This document shows positions 34,230 through 48,369 of a DNA stretch of 64,000 nucleotides, piece after piece (the first letter of the stretch is position 1; each line of letters starts with the position of its first letter). The translations under genes and the position numbers were made by a program. The stretch covers positions 62,001-126,000 of the forward strand of contig LLCB01000056.1 in NCBI GenBank assembly GCA_001414345.1, in the 5' to 3' direction. Origin of the DNA: Hymenoscyphus infarciens. Lineage: Eukaryota; Ascomycota; Leotiomycetes; Helotiales; Helotiaceae. Below the pieces are notes generated by a model. That model was not told where the DNA came from. It made no database searches and was given only the letters and a program-made list of their open reading frames with translations.

Positions 34230-34799
34230 TAAAAAGGAAAAACTCTTCTTTACTAGTAATAGCCTTTATAATATCTCTTTTAAGCTTATTATTACTCTAT
34301 TTGTTTTAATTTTAATTTAGCTTAGAATTAGACTATAATAATATATTCTTAAATAGCTAGGATTTTAGAGATCTCCTAGACAGCTAGTAATACTAGGGTT
34401 TAGTATCTATATAGATAGCTAGTAAAAATCGTATCTTATATATTAAGAGATTAGAATATACTAAGTATTTCTAAGAATCCTAATAACCCTCTTAGTATAA
34501 GGATTACTATATATAATTTAGATAGTTAATAATATAAATAGTTATTTAGAAAACTCCTAAATTACTCTCTTTACCTCTCCTTTTTTAATATTTAATATAT
34601 TAGACTTAGAAGCGACTCTAGGTCTTTTCTAAGCTCTACTTTAAAGCGTAGAGCCCTCTCTTAGAGAATAAAGTTAAGTACTTATAGAAAGGTCTCTAAC
34701 TTAATACTACTTACTAAAGAATAAAAAGTCTTAGAGTAATAAAGATAAAGAGGTTACTTCTAGAAGCTAGAGAGATAACTAAGACTTCTCTAATATAGA

Positions 34800-36000
34800 C
34801 GAGATATAAGAAATGATTTAGGCTATAAAGGCTAAGAACTAAGAAAAAGATAAAAGAATTTAATAGTAAGATAACTAAATCGCCTAATTAGTAGATTTAG
34901 TATAATAGATTAGTAGACACTTACTAGGAAATAATTAAACTCCTTCTTTATACTCTTCTATTATACTAGACTATCTTTAGATATAAAACTTAACCTCTAA
35001 TATTCTTCCTTTATAATAATCTACTCTATAATTATAAGCTAAAACCTTACTAAAAGCCTAATAACCTGCTAAAAGCAAAATTATAGAGAAAATTAAACCT
35101 TTAGATAATAGTACTTCATCTACTTATAAATAATAGAAGATATCTATATATAATAGACTCTAAGTAAACGCTAACTATTACTATATACCTAAAACTTATA
35201 AAGCTCTTATCTAGAAGACGACTATAAAACTTACTAAGAACTACTTAGAGCTCTAATATAAGTTAGATATAAGTAATATAGCCTTTAAAGATTAATAAGA
35301 TATAATCGAACTCCTTAATTCCTACTTCTTAACTAGTTATAAGAAGAAGGATACTTAAAATAAATTTTAAGCCTTATAAATAAGTAGAAAGGGTTATATA
35401 AGAGAAACTTTTTTAGATTTTAGAGTACGCTTCTTAAGTATAGCTATACTTAAGAGAATACTAGAGTTAGAAAGATTCTACTAGATATAGAATAAGATTA
35501 TATTATAGCTTTAAGATAGCTCTACTATAGCTAAGAGAGATTAGAATTATAATTTTAATAAGATAGTAGTATATCTTTTAGCTTTAGATAAAGAGAAGTA
35601 TTAAAATATAGAATTATCTATAACTAATACTATAGCTAAACTAATTAGTATAACCTTATTATTTAAAAAGATAAGTACTTTTTAATCCTTACCTAGCTTA
35701 ACTCTAAAACCCTCTCTACTCTTATATAGACTTAATCTTATATCTTAGAAGATTTTATAAACTCTTAGACTATTTTCTACTAGTAAAAAATTAAAGACTA
35801 TATTAATAGACTAAGTCTCTACTAGTATAAAGTGTTACTATTATAGTAAGCTTAAGTATTTTAAACCTAATTACTCTAATCTTTTTAGTATTAATAAAAT
35901 AGATAATTAACCTAAAGAAGAATAACCTTCTAAAGAGTACTTTAACTCTAAGCTAAGTTAGAAGGAAAACAAAGAGGCTTAGGTAAAAATTCCTTCCTAA
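34800..36000 (+). pseudogene. Gypsy gag relic with zinc knuckle
   Basis: Stop-filled frame. At 35830-35880 it reads KCYYYSKLKYFKPNYSN, which is a CX2CX4HX4C knuckle with the later Cys and His changed to Tyr or Ser by transitions. Limits are approximate. Confidence 0.6.
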
Positions 36001-37858
36001 GCTTATATAATTATAACCTAACTAGACTTAATCTTTCTAAGCTTATAAGAGGAAAATAGTTTCTTATAAATACTACTCTTAGTATATAGAGATATAGTAT
36101 TAAATTATAAGCTTTAGTAAATATAGAAGTAAATAGGTATCTGTTTCTAAATTAGCTTCTAGCCTTATACTTATCTAAGATAATAGGTTTAAAGATTTAG
36201 AGATTACTATATATAATATCTATTTATAGATATAATAATAGTACTAAAAGCTAGGTAACGTAGTTTATATAACTATATCTAAATATTAATAAACGTTATA
36301 TTCTTAACTACTCCTTTATTATCCTAGACCTTAGATAATAAGACCTAATTATTAGTAATAAGTAGTTAAACTACTTTAAAGTCCTCTTTAACTCTTTAAA
36401 GAGCTAGATTACTTAGCTAGCTAATTACTCTCTAACTCTCTACTTTAGTAAGAAGATCTTACTTCTACTTTCTAGCTAGAACTAGAAACCCTTTTTAAAT
36501 TACTAGTTAGATACGAATTAAAGAGAGTACGTTATCTAGTAATAAGAAAGATATAAAAAGAGTAGACTTATAAATATAGCTAAGCTATTACTCTTACTTA
36601 TAATAATAACTCTTTCTAAAATTTTAACCTCTAACTCTAGTCTAAAGCCTCTTTAAACTACTAGTATAGTTTTAAAAAACTAGACTTTATACTCTTTTAT
36701 TAGTAAAATAAGTACTAATACTATATACTTTAATATAAAATAACTTAACTTAGAATTTTATATAACTAGTATTTATAAGCTAGATTAGATTATCGATAAA
36801 AAGTTAGCCTCTCTTTAAGATAATAATAATATAAGGGCTCTAATATAGGCCTAACTCTTAAAATATTATTCTTCTTATAAAGACGTGTTCTTAAAAGTAG
36901 CTTTTAATAAGCTCTCTTCTTACTATAAATATAACTATAAGATTACTTTAAATAAACCACTTCTTAACTCCTTTTTGCCTTTATATTAATAGTTAACTAT
37001 AGAGCTTAAAGCTATAAAGGAGTATTTTATAAAGAACTTAGATAAGAGGTTTATTATTAATAGTAATAGCTCTTTTACCTCTCTAGTACTCTTTATTAAA
37101 AAAGCTAATAGTAATAAGCTATAGTTCTATATTAATTATAAGAAGCTTAATACTCTAACCTAAAACAATCTCTACTTAATCTCTTAAATTAATAAGCTTC
37201 TTTTAAAGATAAGAATAGCTAAAATCTTTACTAAGTTAGATATAAGATAAGCTTTCTATTATATCTAGATAGACTCTATCTTAGAAGAGATAACTACGTT
37301 TAGAATAAGGTATAGTATATATAAATATAAGATCCTTCCTTTTAGACTCTATAATAGCCTTACTACTTATTAACGTTATATAAATAATGTTTTAATTAAT
37401 TATCTAAATAACTTCTATATTATCTACTTAGATGATATTTTAATTTATTTAGATACTATTAAAGAATATAAGGAATAAGTTAAGAAGGTTCTAAGTTAGC
37501 TCTAAGAAGTAGGACTCTAAGTAGATATTAAGAAAAGCGAATTTAGTATTACTAGAGTTAAATACTTAGGATTTATCTTAACTATAAAGAGACTTAAAGT
37601 TAACTTTAAAAAAGTAGAACCTTTATAGAACTAGGTCTAACCTACTACTATAATAGGTGTAAAGTCTTACCTAGAGTTTATAAGATTTTATAGATAATTT
37701 ATTAAAAGTTATACTAAAATTACTAAACTCTTAACTATAATAACACACCTTTTAAAGCCTTTTCTATAAATACTTAAATATAATAAAGCTTTTAAAGTAC
37801 TAAGGACTAGACTACTTATTATATAAACCTTATACTACTTCGACCTTAATTATAATAT

Positions 37859-37873
37859 AAAGGTAGAAATAGA
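37859..37873. repeat. Target-site duplication left of the LINE
   Basis: 15 bases, AAAGGTAGAAATAGA, repeated exactly at 38807-38821 on the other side of the LINE. Together they restore the Gypsy RNase H frame. Confidence 0.9.
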
Positions 37874-38806
37874 GCTAGATTTGCCTTAATAACCTCGAAG
37901 CTACGCTCTAACTAACCTACCGGTCTTACGACACGTTATAAGAAACCTTTAATAAGGTCTTTGACTTCACCTAGCTATACCCCGGGAAAATTTAAACAAG
38001 ATAGTGCCCTAGTTATATAGGAATCCGTGGCAATATAATAGCCGACTAAGCTATAAGGAAAGCAGCTCGCTTAACTCCTCCTTCTAGCTCCTACCTCTTA
38101 CTCTATACTACTATACTTAATCGTAAAGCTAAGGAGATAGGAATTAAGCTTATAAATTAACTCTAGTAAACCACGCTCTTAGACACCTATAAGAGGCTAG
38201 GTCTCACTTCCTAGTCCTCGAAGCCTAGGACTCTTAAGCTACTAAGAGAGGTCCTAGCTTAGCTAATTATAGCTCGCACTAGCTATAGAGACTTTATAGC
38301 ATACTACCTTCGCTTCTTCTACTTTAATACACTTCTAGAGTTAGAGAACTACAAATATAAGAAGGCAAAGACATAATTCCACCTACTCTTTTATAGGCTT
38401 ATAAATAAGAAGGACCTAAGGCTATTAGCCGAGGTCGAGGGAAAGCCTTAACTCCTCTTTAGACCCGGGTCCGAGGAACTCTTTTACAAGGTCTATACTA
38501 AGACTAAATTCTTTATAAAGATCTATCTCTTAAGATAGTTTAATTACTTTATCTCTCTTCTCTCTCTTATACTTTTATATATCTTCTTTATCTTCTTCTA
38601 ACTCGTTAAACTATTTAAGAATAAGAGCTATTTCGAAAGTAGAGCTTCTCTTTAAACTGTCTTTTATAAATTAGCTTACTTGTTTACGCCCCCTATAGCC
38701 TAGGGCACCCCTCTAGTGTTATTTGCTCTTCTTTAGGACTTTTTAAGACCTAGACCACGCGATCTAGACTCCGCCTAACGTTAAATAGTAATAAATAAAT
38801 AAATAA
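37874..38806 (+). mobile_element. 5'-truncated Tad1-like LINE nested in Gypsy
   Basis: Flanked by a 15-bp target duplication and ending in (TAAA)n (about 38789-38806), the hallmarks of target-primed non-LTR insertion. It is less AT-rich than the Gypsy around it. A frame shows the RNase H signature of fungal Tad1/I-type LINEs: GIRGNIIAD at 38020-38046, with a preceding C-P-(G/S)-(H/Y) block mutated by transitions. Following text (RPGSEELFYKVYTKTKF) is the C-terminal region. Only the 3' ~0.9 kb is present, so RT and endonuclease are missing. Confidence 0.85.
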
Positions 38807-40495
38807 AAAGGTAGAAATAGACTCTTTAGAAGGAGTAATAGTAAGTGTTTTCTTATAATAACATAATAGCCTTTAGTACTCTATTAGGTTCTACTTATAC
38901 GTCTTAGTTAGCTACGAATCGAACTAGGAGATCTATAATAAAGAACTATCTACTATTATAGAAGCTTTTAAGAAATAGCGCTTTAAACTTATATTATATT
39001 AGAAGTATATTAACGTATATTTAAACTATAGATTATTAGAATACTTTATAACAACTAAGCTACTTATAGCTAAGTAAGTCTAATAGATAGAGTTTTTATT
39101 AGACTTTAACTTTTAGATCTAATTTACGTTTAAGAAGAGTAATTAAAAAGTAGATATATTAACTTAATATAAATAAGACTTAAAAACCTATAATTAAGCT
39201 AAATTAGATAGCTACTTATATACTCTTTTAGAATCTAATTAGTTAAACTCTTAAATTAACGTTAAACTTACTTAGATCTTTTTATAAGAATAGTCTATAT
39301 CTCTTAATATAATAGATATTATTCTAAAGTTAAGTTTAAATATAATTTAAAAGTTAAAAGAAGATAACCTATACTCCTTTTAGAAAGAACGTTATAAACT
39401 TCTAGATAAATACTCTATCTTACTAGATAATTTACTCCTTTTTAAAAATTAACTTTATATTTAAAGGAATACTAAACTATATATAAAGCTAATCTAAGAA
39501 GTCTATAACTAAGTATCTAGTACTTACTTAAGTATAAAAAAGATATACTAGTTATTAGTATAATACTACTACTAGGTTAGACTAGGTTTAGACTATAAGA
39601 GATATATAGCGAATTATTAAGCTTATAAATACTCTTATCTTTAATAAACTAAGTAGTAAGGCTTTCTTCACTCCTTTCTAGTACTTGACTATCTTATATA
39701 ATATTTATATATAGATTTTAAATTATTCTTAAAAGATAAATATAGATTTAATACTATACTAGTATTTATTAACTAACTTAGAAAGGATTTAATATTAATA
39801 CTCTACTACTTAACTATAGATATTAAAAGCTTAGCTAAACTCTTTATTTAATAGATTTACTATTTTAGTTACTATTCTAAATCGATTACGTCTAATTAAG
39901 GATCTTAATTTATATTATTATTTTAGACTAAATTTTATTAAATAATTAGTATTAAGCTTAAGCTTAGTACTATCTATTATAAATAAATAGATAAATAGAT
40001 AAAGATAATAAACTAATATATTAATTAAAGACTAAGGCTCTTTATAAACTACTACTAAGATAACTAGAGTAAATTAATCCTCTTAATAGATAGAATATAA
40101 ATAATACTTTTATACTTATTTATTAGTATAACCTCTTATTAGCTTAAGTTTAGACTTAACTTAAAGACTTTATAGAACTAGAATACGCTAAAGACGTTTA
40201 TTTCTTAGAAATGTCTTAACTATAATAAGGTAGTAAAAGTAGCTTAATATATATACTCTACTTAGAGGATAGTAAAAGATAATATAAATAAGGCTTAGAA
40301 AAGAATAAAGAATAGTATAAATTAATACTAAAAAGCTATTAACTAAGATATTAGAGATAAAGTCTACTTATTTACTAAGAATCTTAAGATAAATCGTCTT
40401 AGCTAAAAGCTTACTAAATAGTAGATAAGATCTTTTAAAATACTAGATTATATAGAACACTTCTATAGACTAAAACTTCTAAAAGGATTATTAAT

Positions 40496-40670
40496 TATAG
40501 CGATTATAGAAGCTATATCGAGAGCATAGAATAAGCAAAGTAAAGTTAAAGTAGATACTTAATTCCTAGAACTATAAAGAAGAGTATAAGGCTTTAAATA
40601 CTATACTCCTTACTTAAAAGGTAAGGATTATTAGGTAATCCTTTATCTAACCTACCTTTATCTTATAATA
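40496..40670 (-). repeat. 3' LTR of the nested Copia element
   Basis: 175 bp; pairs with 48087-48261 with only scattered transition differences. Confidence 0.9.
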
Positions 40671-40699
40671 TACCCTTTAAATAACCTTTCCTAATTAGG

Positions 40700-42600
40700 A
40701 AAGCGTCGTTTACTATATATATAGATTTAATAACTTAAACTCTTTCTTTTCTTTTTATAACTTCTTTAAAACTCTCTTGCTACTACTAGACTACTATAAC
40801 GCGTGCTATCTAATAAAAGACTATAGTATAAAGCTTATATTTGCCTTTTCTAGGCTCTTATATTAACTAAAATAGCCTCTCTCCTAGATCTCTTGTCTTC
40901 TAAATAGTAAGACCTCTATAAGTAATAACCCTATACTCGTTTATAAATATTATAAAGCTAAAGTTTATAAAGATAATAATAAAAGAGTTAAATATATAAT
41001 TAATAAATTAGAACCTAAGCATTATTCTTTTAAGTATATCGATCTTTATTCTATACTTTAGCTAACTATATAAGAATATCGAATATTAAATCTCTTATAT
41101 ATTTCCTCTTCTAGTCTAGTTATACTCTAGAGTAGTATACTCGATAGATTTTATACTATTAACGTCTCTAAGAATAAGTTAGAGAAGTTAGTAGTTATAA
41201 GCTCTAATTAATATTAAGCTTCTAAAAACAGTTCTAAGCTTAAAAAACTTCCTAAGAAGCTTCTAGCTATTAGTACTAAGCTTTTAAACAAACTTCCTAG
41301 TAATAATATTAAGTATCTAACTATTAGTAGTAAAGGCTTACTTATTACGTCTTCTATTAAGAAAGCTTATTATAATATTTTAAATTTTTAAGAAGCTCTT
41401 TATAAGAGCTACGTTACTTCTATAGTAGCTAGTAAATTAACTAGTTACTACTATAATATAGAATCTAAAAAAGTTATATACTATTTTAACTATACTATTA
41501 GATACTCTTATAAAACGTTATTAAGTATCTATCTCTCTTTTATAATTACCTTAACTAAAAATCTTAAGAAATATTAAACTAATATTAGTAATAAAGTTTA
41601 TATAGAGCTTTATTTAGTTAGTCTTCTACTTCTTATTTCATTTCCTTAGCTAATTTTATAGGTTTAAGAGTAAGAGAAGTTATATAGTATAATCTATATA
41701 GGTCTTAAATAAGGTTTTAGAAGCTCTTAGTTATCCTTAGTTCTAAACTATACTTATTATTATAAGGAGCTTAATAGTTTTTAGAGTCTTACTTCTAATA
41801 ATAAGCTAGATAGTAATACTTCTAAGATTTTAAAGCGTAGTAACCGTGTTCTTAAGAACACTCTTTTTATAGCTTCTATCTTAAATAATACTCTACTTAT
41901 AAGAGCTAATACTCGTAGTTAAACTAAGAGCCTAAGCACTTCTTATAAGAGTTCTACTATTTATAGTAAAGATAATACCTCTCTCTTTAAGTAGTAAAAG
42001 TCTACTTAAAAGCCTTTAAAGGTTCTTCTAAAGAGCTATTCTAAAAAATCCGTTCTAAGAAAGACTATTTTAAAGAAAACTACTTCTATAAAGTTAGTTT
42101 CTAAGAAGTCGTCTTCTAAGAAGCTTACTAATAACTATTCTAAGCGTTCTTTAAAGAGCTATAAGCGTAAGAAGGATGTTTCTAAGAGTAAGGAGTCTAA
42201 GAATAATAATAGTAATAATAAGTCTAATAATATTAATCTTAGTAATACTCTTAATAAAATAAGTATAGTACTTACTACTTTTAATAAAACTGTTTCTAAG
42301 TATTAGAAGAAGCACTATTAGTTAGTTAGTATACTTTACGTTTATGTAGTAGTAGTTAGTTTTTTTAAGACTTTATATTTATATTTAGTAGTACTCTTTA
42401 AAAAGGTCTTATAATACTTAATTACTAAGTATATAATAATTAAATAAATAAATAAAATCTAAAATAAGCTTATAATACTCCTTAAATAATTATAATATAA
42501 AAAAGAATAAAACTTCTTAAAAATATATAAGTAAAATAATAAAGTAAAGTATAATAATATATAAAAAATAATAGAAAGCGTTATTTACTATTCTAGAAAA
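40700..42600 (+). pseudogene. Possible extra antisense ORF inside the Copia element
   Basis: On the plus strand, antisense to the Copia pol, a frame with few stops runs especially over 41780-42310. It is Ser/Lys/Asn-rich (KSYSKKSVLRKTILKKTTS, then SKKSSSKKL) and most of its few stops are TAG/TAA of the kind RIP makes from CAG/CAA. This lies between the pol relic and the 3' LTR, where Copia elements normally have no gene. It could be a captured or antisense ORF, or simply an open-looking frame in biased DNA. No family recognised. Confidence 0.35.
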
Positions 42601-42799
42601 GTGTTTTTAACTTAAAAATATAGTTTTAACTTAAAATTTAGTATACTTTTACCTCTTAAAAGAGTGTTTTACTAAGTAAATAAGCGTTCTAGAGATTAAG
42701 TAAAGCTTTAAAATATTTAAATTTTTACTTAAATAAGTTTTTTATAAGTCTATTTACTAGTATATTATTTATTAGTAAATAAGTAACTTAGAAAGATCC

Positions 42800-45700
42800 C
42801 TTCTAATACTTCTAATAAAGCTATATATTCTAGATATCTATATATTAAAGCTTTATAAAGATTCTCTTATTTTCTCTAGTAATTAATTAAATAGTTTATT
42901 AATTATTATAGAATATATTCTATATCTTATCTAAATTAAGCTATAGTTTCTTAAAGAGACGCTTTAACACTATCGTTTCTATACTTAGCTACTTTACTTC
43001 TAAGAGCTTAGCTTTTATTATTAATATTATAATTATATCTTATTATAAGGCTCTCTAAGCTATAAGTCTACTAAATAATAATATTATATATCTATTAGAA
43101 GATTTTCGAGTTTCTAGATTATTAGTATATAATACGTCTAAGGTAAGTACTAGTTATATACTCTTAAGCTCTCCTCTATATATAATTCTTAAGAACCTTA
43201 TCCTAAATAAGTATTAAATATACTAATCTATTATAGCTATATATTTATTATTTAAGTTAGTTAAGAAGTATAAAAGCTAAGAAGTAGTAAATATAATATC
43301 TAGTTATATTATAATTACTATATAGAGTACTAAACCTACCTTCTTTTAATAGAACTTTATAAACATAGGTTTTACTATTTCTTAATTCTTTTTTAGTTTA
43401 TATACTAGAAGTAGTATACTTAAGTAATCTCTATTAATAAGCTTAAATTGTTTAGTAACTCGTTTAATATATATATTATAAGAGAGCTATATCTTTTTCT
43501 ATACTCTATCTTTATAGACTTTTACTCTAAAATACTATTCTATATTACTAAGTAAATATAGTTTATATAAAAGCTTTAGTTTATCTATTATAACTCTTAC
43601 TAGAGATTTATTATCTTAATAGTATATTATCTATATATTGTCTATATAAAAGATTATAAAAACCTTTCTTAAAAGATTTATATAAATATAAGGCTCTTTT
43701 AGATAGAGTATTAAGCTATATTTTTAAAGAGTAGTTATAAAGTGTTTAAACTATAGAGTAGAGGAATCTCTTAACTTATAAAGTACTCTATCTAATTTAA
43801 TATATAGTCTCTCTTATTAATATCTATCTAGAAGTTAGTAAACTACTAGAGAAGCTTTTATATCTCTTTCTATATTAATAAACGTGTTTATAATGTTATA
43901 TTACTTAATCTCTAGGTTAAATCTAGTAGCTATTATTATAGCTATTTAGAATAATCTTACTATAAGTATAGTAGTATATATTAAAAGGATAGTATCTTCT
44001 TATTAGAGATTACCTCTAACTATAAGCCGAGCTTAGTATCAAATTAGATAGTTTATAGAGTTATATTTATATATAAATACCTACTTTAGAAGTAATAGTT
44101 TTATTTTAATGTTCTATCTTTTAATTATATACTAGTATTTCCTTTTCTCTAAGTTCTTAATTTTAAGTTCTAAATTATCTTTAAAGTACTTACTAAGTAG
44201 ATAGTTTATAAGTTCTCTCTATAATTTTAGCTCTTTTAATAGTTTTAACTAATAAAGATATAGGTATTTAGGCTTTAGAGGCGTTTCTTCCCCTATTATT
44301 ACTATTATAATAATATAGTAGATATCTTATAAGTCTTCTCTATTTAATACTATACTCTCTAATAAAGGTTAAAAAGTATTAAAGAAATAATTTAAATATT
44401 CTAGAATAGTTTATTAGAGCTCTATTCTAATTAATATAACTAGTAAAGTAGAGATTATTATATCTCTAACGTCCTTCTCTCTAAGTTAACCTCTCTTACT
44501 CTTTCTTAATATAAGTAGATATACTTTCTTTATATACCTTTACTTTATCTTAGGCTCTTTTAGGTTTTTACTTTCTATATTTATTATTCCTTACTTCTTA
44601 GTTAACTTTATATTAGAAGTTTCTAGAACTAGTATATTAGAAGTTCTTTCTTATATACTACTTTATTATTAAAAGAGCCTACTCTCTCTATTTTATTAAG
44701 AGATTTCCTCTAGTATTCTATTACTTATCCTAATTAGTAGACTACTTAAGCCTTCTATACTTTTAGTATTATTTTATAGTTAAGAGAATCTTATAAGCAC
44801 TTATTAAGAGAGTCTTATAGTTTATTAGAAGATTCCTATATTTTACTTATTTTAAGAGCTTATAATCTATTCTAGTATACTTTTAAGTTTAAGTATTACT
44901 CTAAGTAATAAAAGTCTAAACTTAGAAGAGATTATATCTTCCTTTTCTAGCCTTACCTCTAAGTTCTAGCTAATTAAAGCTTTACTTAGTATATTAGTAG
45001 CTTTAAGTAAGATATCCTTTACTAGTTTAGCTCTTAGTTTTAGTTTTCTTATACTCTCTATTTTATATATACTAATACTTTTAAGTAAGGCTTTAGCGTC
45101 TTATTACTCCTACTTAACTATATACTATACTACTATCTAAGTAATTATAATAGGTTATTATTCTACCTTTTTATATTCTAGTATATAAAAGATTTCTTTA
45201 TTAAATATAACGTTCTAAGTTATAATAACTTAATTAAGCTATAGAACCTAGATATAGTAGATATTTAATAAGATATATTTAACTAAATAACTTATATAAG
45301 CTCTAGAATTAACTTTAAAAGCTTTCTTCTTAACTTCTTACTCTCTCTCCTTTTTTAGTAGATAAGCCTTAGATTTATAAATATAGATTCTATTCTAATC
45401 TAGTCTAAGGTCTTTTATTACTAAGTTCTTAAACTTTAGATTATACTAGTAGAAATAATTATTAAACTATAATAAGAGTACCTTATTTAGTATCTTAAAC
45501 TTATTTCTTTAGTTAAGACTTATATTATAGAGCTAGATTCTAGCCATAGTTAACTTAGTCTAGAAGTATTATAGTAAGTTAGTAGTAGATAATATTTTAA
45601 TTAAATAGATAATTACTTCTTATCTTACTCTCTCTACCCCTCTATTTAGCTTATAAGTATAAGTTAGTATAAGCTCTAAGTCTATTCTAATTTTAGTAGC

Positions 45701-48050
45701 CTATAAAGTATATTCTAAGGCACTATATTATAGAATTACTAATTTATTATTATTATACTTAAGCTTATAAATTAAAAGACTATATTACTATCTAACCTAT
45801 CTTTTAAAGTTTCTAAGCTTCTTAAACACTATTTCTCCTCTCTTATTTATTATTATAAATCTAAAGAGCTTCTTACTATACTCCTCTTTTATTAGAAGGA
45901 GCTATTTAGCTCTATTATATCTAGTTAAGAAGTTAAATAGATCTTATAAGTACTACTAGAATAGTTATATACTTCTATTCTTAGAGATATATCTTAAAAC
46001 CACGTTCTAAGTATAAGTAATAGTATAGTATAAGTACTTTGCTTATTTAATATCTATAATTTTCATATTCTTTACTAACTAGACTAGAGCTTTAAGAGCT
46101 TCTTATCTTAGATATTCTAATCTTTTATACTAAATTTCTACTAAATTACTTCTTAGTCTAGTATAGTCTCTTATCTTCTTATAAAAGCGTTTATTAATCT
46201 TTTTAGAAAGTATTAGATATATTAAAGTAAATATAGCTTAGGGGTTTTAAAGCTTAGTATAGTTATTAATAGAGTTATATTTAAATAAGACTAAGTTTAC
46301 TATATAAATTAAAGATTTAATAACTATATTATTCTCTATAAGTCTAAAGTATAGTAAATAGTTATACCTATTATACTATACTCTAGATTCCCTAATATAT
46401 ACTTCTAAGATAATATTAGAATAAAAACCCTTAATAATAGTAATATTAGTAAGTGTTAGATCTATAAAGTTACTTCCTCTCTTATCTCTAAGAACGTTCT
46501 TTATAACTCTTATTCCTATTCTACTAATTAGAATACTAGTTGTTCTTAATTCTACTATATTATTAAAGTACTTAAAGATTCTTAGGATAAGTATATCCTT
46601 ACTATTAATAAGATAGACTACTCTATAGTTATTAAAGAGTATTAAATCTATAAAAAGGTGTTTAGTATATTTAGCTAAGAAAGTGTAAATTCCTTATTTT
46701 AAAGCTTAGTTTATTCTTTCTAGATTAGTTAGAAGCTCTAGAAATAAGATTATAGTACTTATATTCTTAATAGAGTATTTTAATAACCCTTAAGTAGAGC
46801 TTATAGATCCCTTTCTAAACTTAGATTATGTTATAAGGAACTTTTTAATTAGTTTCTTTTAGAGGTCTATTTAAAATAAGGCTTCTAAGTACTATATAAT
46901 CTCTTTTAACTTCTTATTATCTAGAAGATTATTAAGAGTAGGATTATACTTTCTAGTAAGTACGAATTCTAAGGTTTAGTAGTTAATAGGTTTCTAAAAG
47001 TATTCTTAACTAGTCTTATATAGACATTTCTTATTATTAGAACCCTTGTTTTAGACTCTATTCTTAGAATTAGATAAGTTATTACTTCTACCTCTAAGAA
47101 TAGAAAACATCCTACTAGCCTTCTTACTAGTCTTTAATATAAGGTATTTATATAGAATCTCTAAAAACATTTTAGTAAGATTATTAAATAATATAACTCC
47201 TTTCTTAAGCTTTATATTATTAATTAACTATATCTTTTAACTTATTACCTAAGTAAGAGTAATTTAATAAACTATATCTAGAAAGTCCTTTATTATAAGT
47301 AGACTCTTAATCTCTAAGAGTTAAAAATTTTTTACTTAGTTATAGTAGTATTTCTAGTTAGAAAACTAGTGATTAGAGTTTATAGACTCTGATTTAGTTT
47401 AAGTAAGTATATTCTAGTACTTTATATATACTATATCTTCTACGCTTTCTAATATTAGTACTAAGTTACTTTTAAGCTTTTAAATTAGGTTCTAGGAAGC
47501 GAATTTCCTAGTATACTTAAGTAAGAATTAAGCTTTTAAGAGTATAAACTTGTCTATAGTACTCTCTACCTAGGAGCTAACTTTATATATCTTACCTTAT
47601 ATAGTATAAAGCTTATTAATTTTAAAAGTATATCTTTTAATATTATCTTTAAAGTCCTTTTTAACGTTATTAGCTAATACTAGAAGAGATAGTTTTAGTA
47701 GATCTCTTCTAATATATTAAGCTACTAAGAGTATATCCTAGACTTTATTTACTATAAGCTAGGCTTCTTCGAGTCTAATATTCTTATTAAGTATAGTCTA
47801 TTCAATCGTAGAATAAGGTCTTTTAAGCTTATTAGCGTTCTTAGTATTAGGGCTATTTAGATCGAAGTATTCCTAGACTCTTTCTTAGTAGGTAATATAA
47901 AAGAAGCGGTTATACTATATAGGCTACGAGTTTTAGTTAGTAAGAAGGACCTTTTTAGTTATAAGTAAGCTTATTATTATAAAAGCAATACTCTTAAAAA
48001 GAAGATAAGAATAGATAAAAAGAAGATAAAGCTAATATAACTAGTATAGT
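42800..48050 (-). pseudogene. Copia gag-pol relic (integrase and reverse transcriptase)
   Basis: Minus-strand text shows the Copia order right to left: a gag-like region (~47900-46900), the pre-integrase HxxLxH region at ~46105-46150 (YKRLEYLR followed by a stop, originally an H-E-R-L-G-H type block), the integrase with ERVRQEVI-like text near ~45600, and the reverse-transcriptase box. The catalytic YVDD is read as YIDN at 43637-43648 with transition changes. Stops are abundant. Limits are approximate. Confidence 0.75.
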
Positions 48051-48086
48051 AAAAGCAGTATCCTATCTACTAACCAAGCTTATAAC

Positions 48087-48261
48087 TATAGCGATTATAG
48101 AAGCTATATCGAGAGTATAGAATAAGTAAAGTAAAGTTAAAGTAGATACTTAATTCCTAGAACTATAGAGAAGAGTATAAGGCTTTAAATACTATACTCC
48201 TCGCTTAAAAGGTAGGGATTATTAGGTAATCCTTTATCTAACCCACCTTTGTCCTATAATA
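48087..48261 (-). repeat. 5' LTR of the nested Copia element
   Basis: 175 bp; followed on the right by the TTAAT duplication and then the resumed Gypsy chromodomain region. Confidence 0.9.
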
Positions 48262-48369
48262 TTAATTTATAATGTTTTTACCTCTAATATACTTTTAAAG
48301 GATTTAAATACTCCTCTACTAGGATAAGAGGCTCTAGAGCTCTTACTAGATATTATTTAAGATATATAA

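Larger units (their letters stand above)
36900..40490 (+). pseudogene. Gypsy pol relic (RT, RNase H, integrase), split by a LINE
   Basis: The reverse-transcriptase catalytic motif YLDD is still readable at 37425-37436 (context YIIYLDDILIYLD), and RT blocks run from ~36990 to ~37700. The RNase H start (KVEI) is cut by the LINE at 37873 and resumes after 38821 (DSLEGVIVSVFSYNNI). Integrase-like text follows at ~39500-40300 (DYPIQYLYIDFKLFLKDKY, where several Q are stops in the DNA). Numerous TAG/TAA codons stand where Gln is expected. Limits are approximate. Confidence 0.8.
40496..48261 (-). mobile_element. Ty1/Copia LTR retrotransposon nested in Gypsy, RIP-inactivated
   Basis: Direct 175-bp LTRs at 40496-40670 and 48087-48261 are flanked by the target duplication TTAAT (40491-40495, 48262-48266). 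On the minus strand the LTR begins TATTATAGGACAAAGG (originally TG) and a polypurine tract AAAGGGTA abuts the 3' LTR at 40671, so transcription ran leftward. The element sits between the integrase and chromodomain of the Gypsy polyprotein. Its 7.77-kb length is longer than a usual Copia (about 5 kb) because of about 2 kb between the pol relic and the 3' LTR. Confidence 0.9.
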
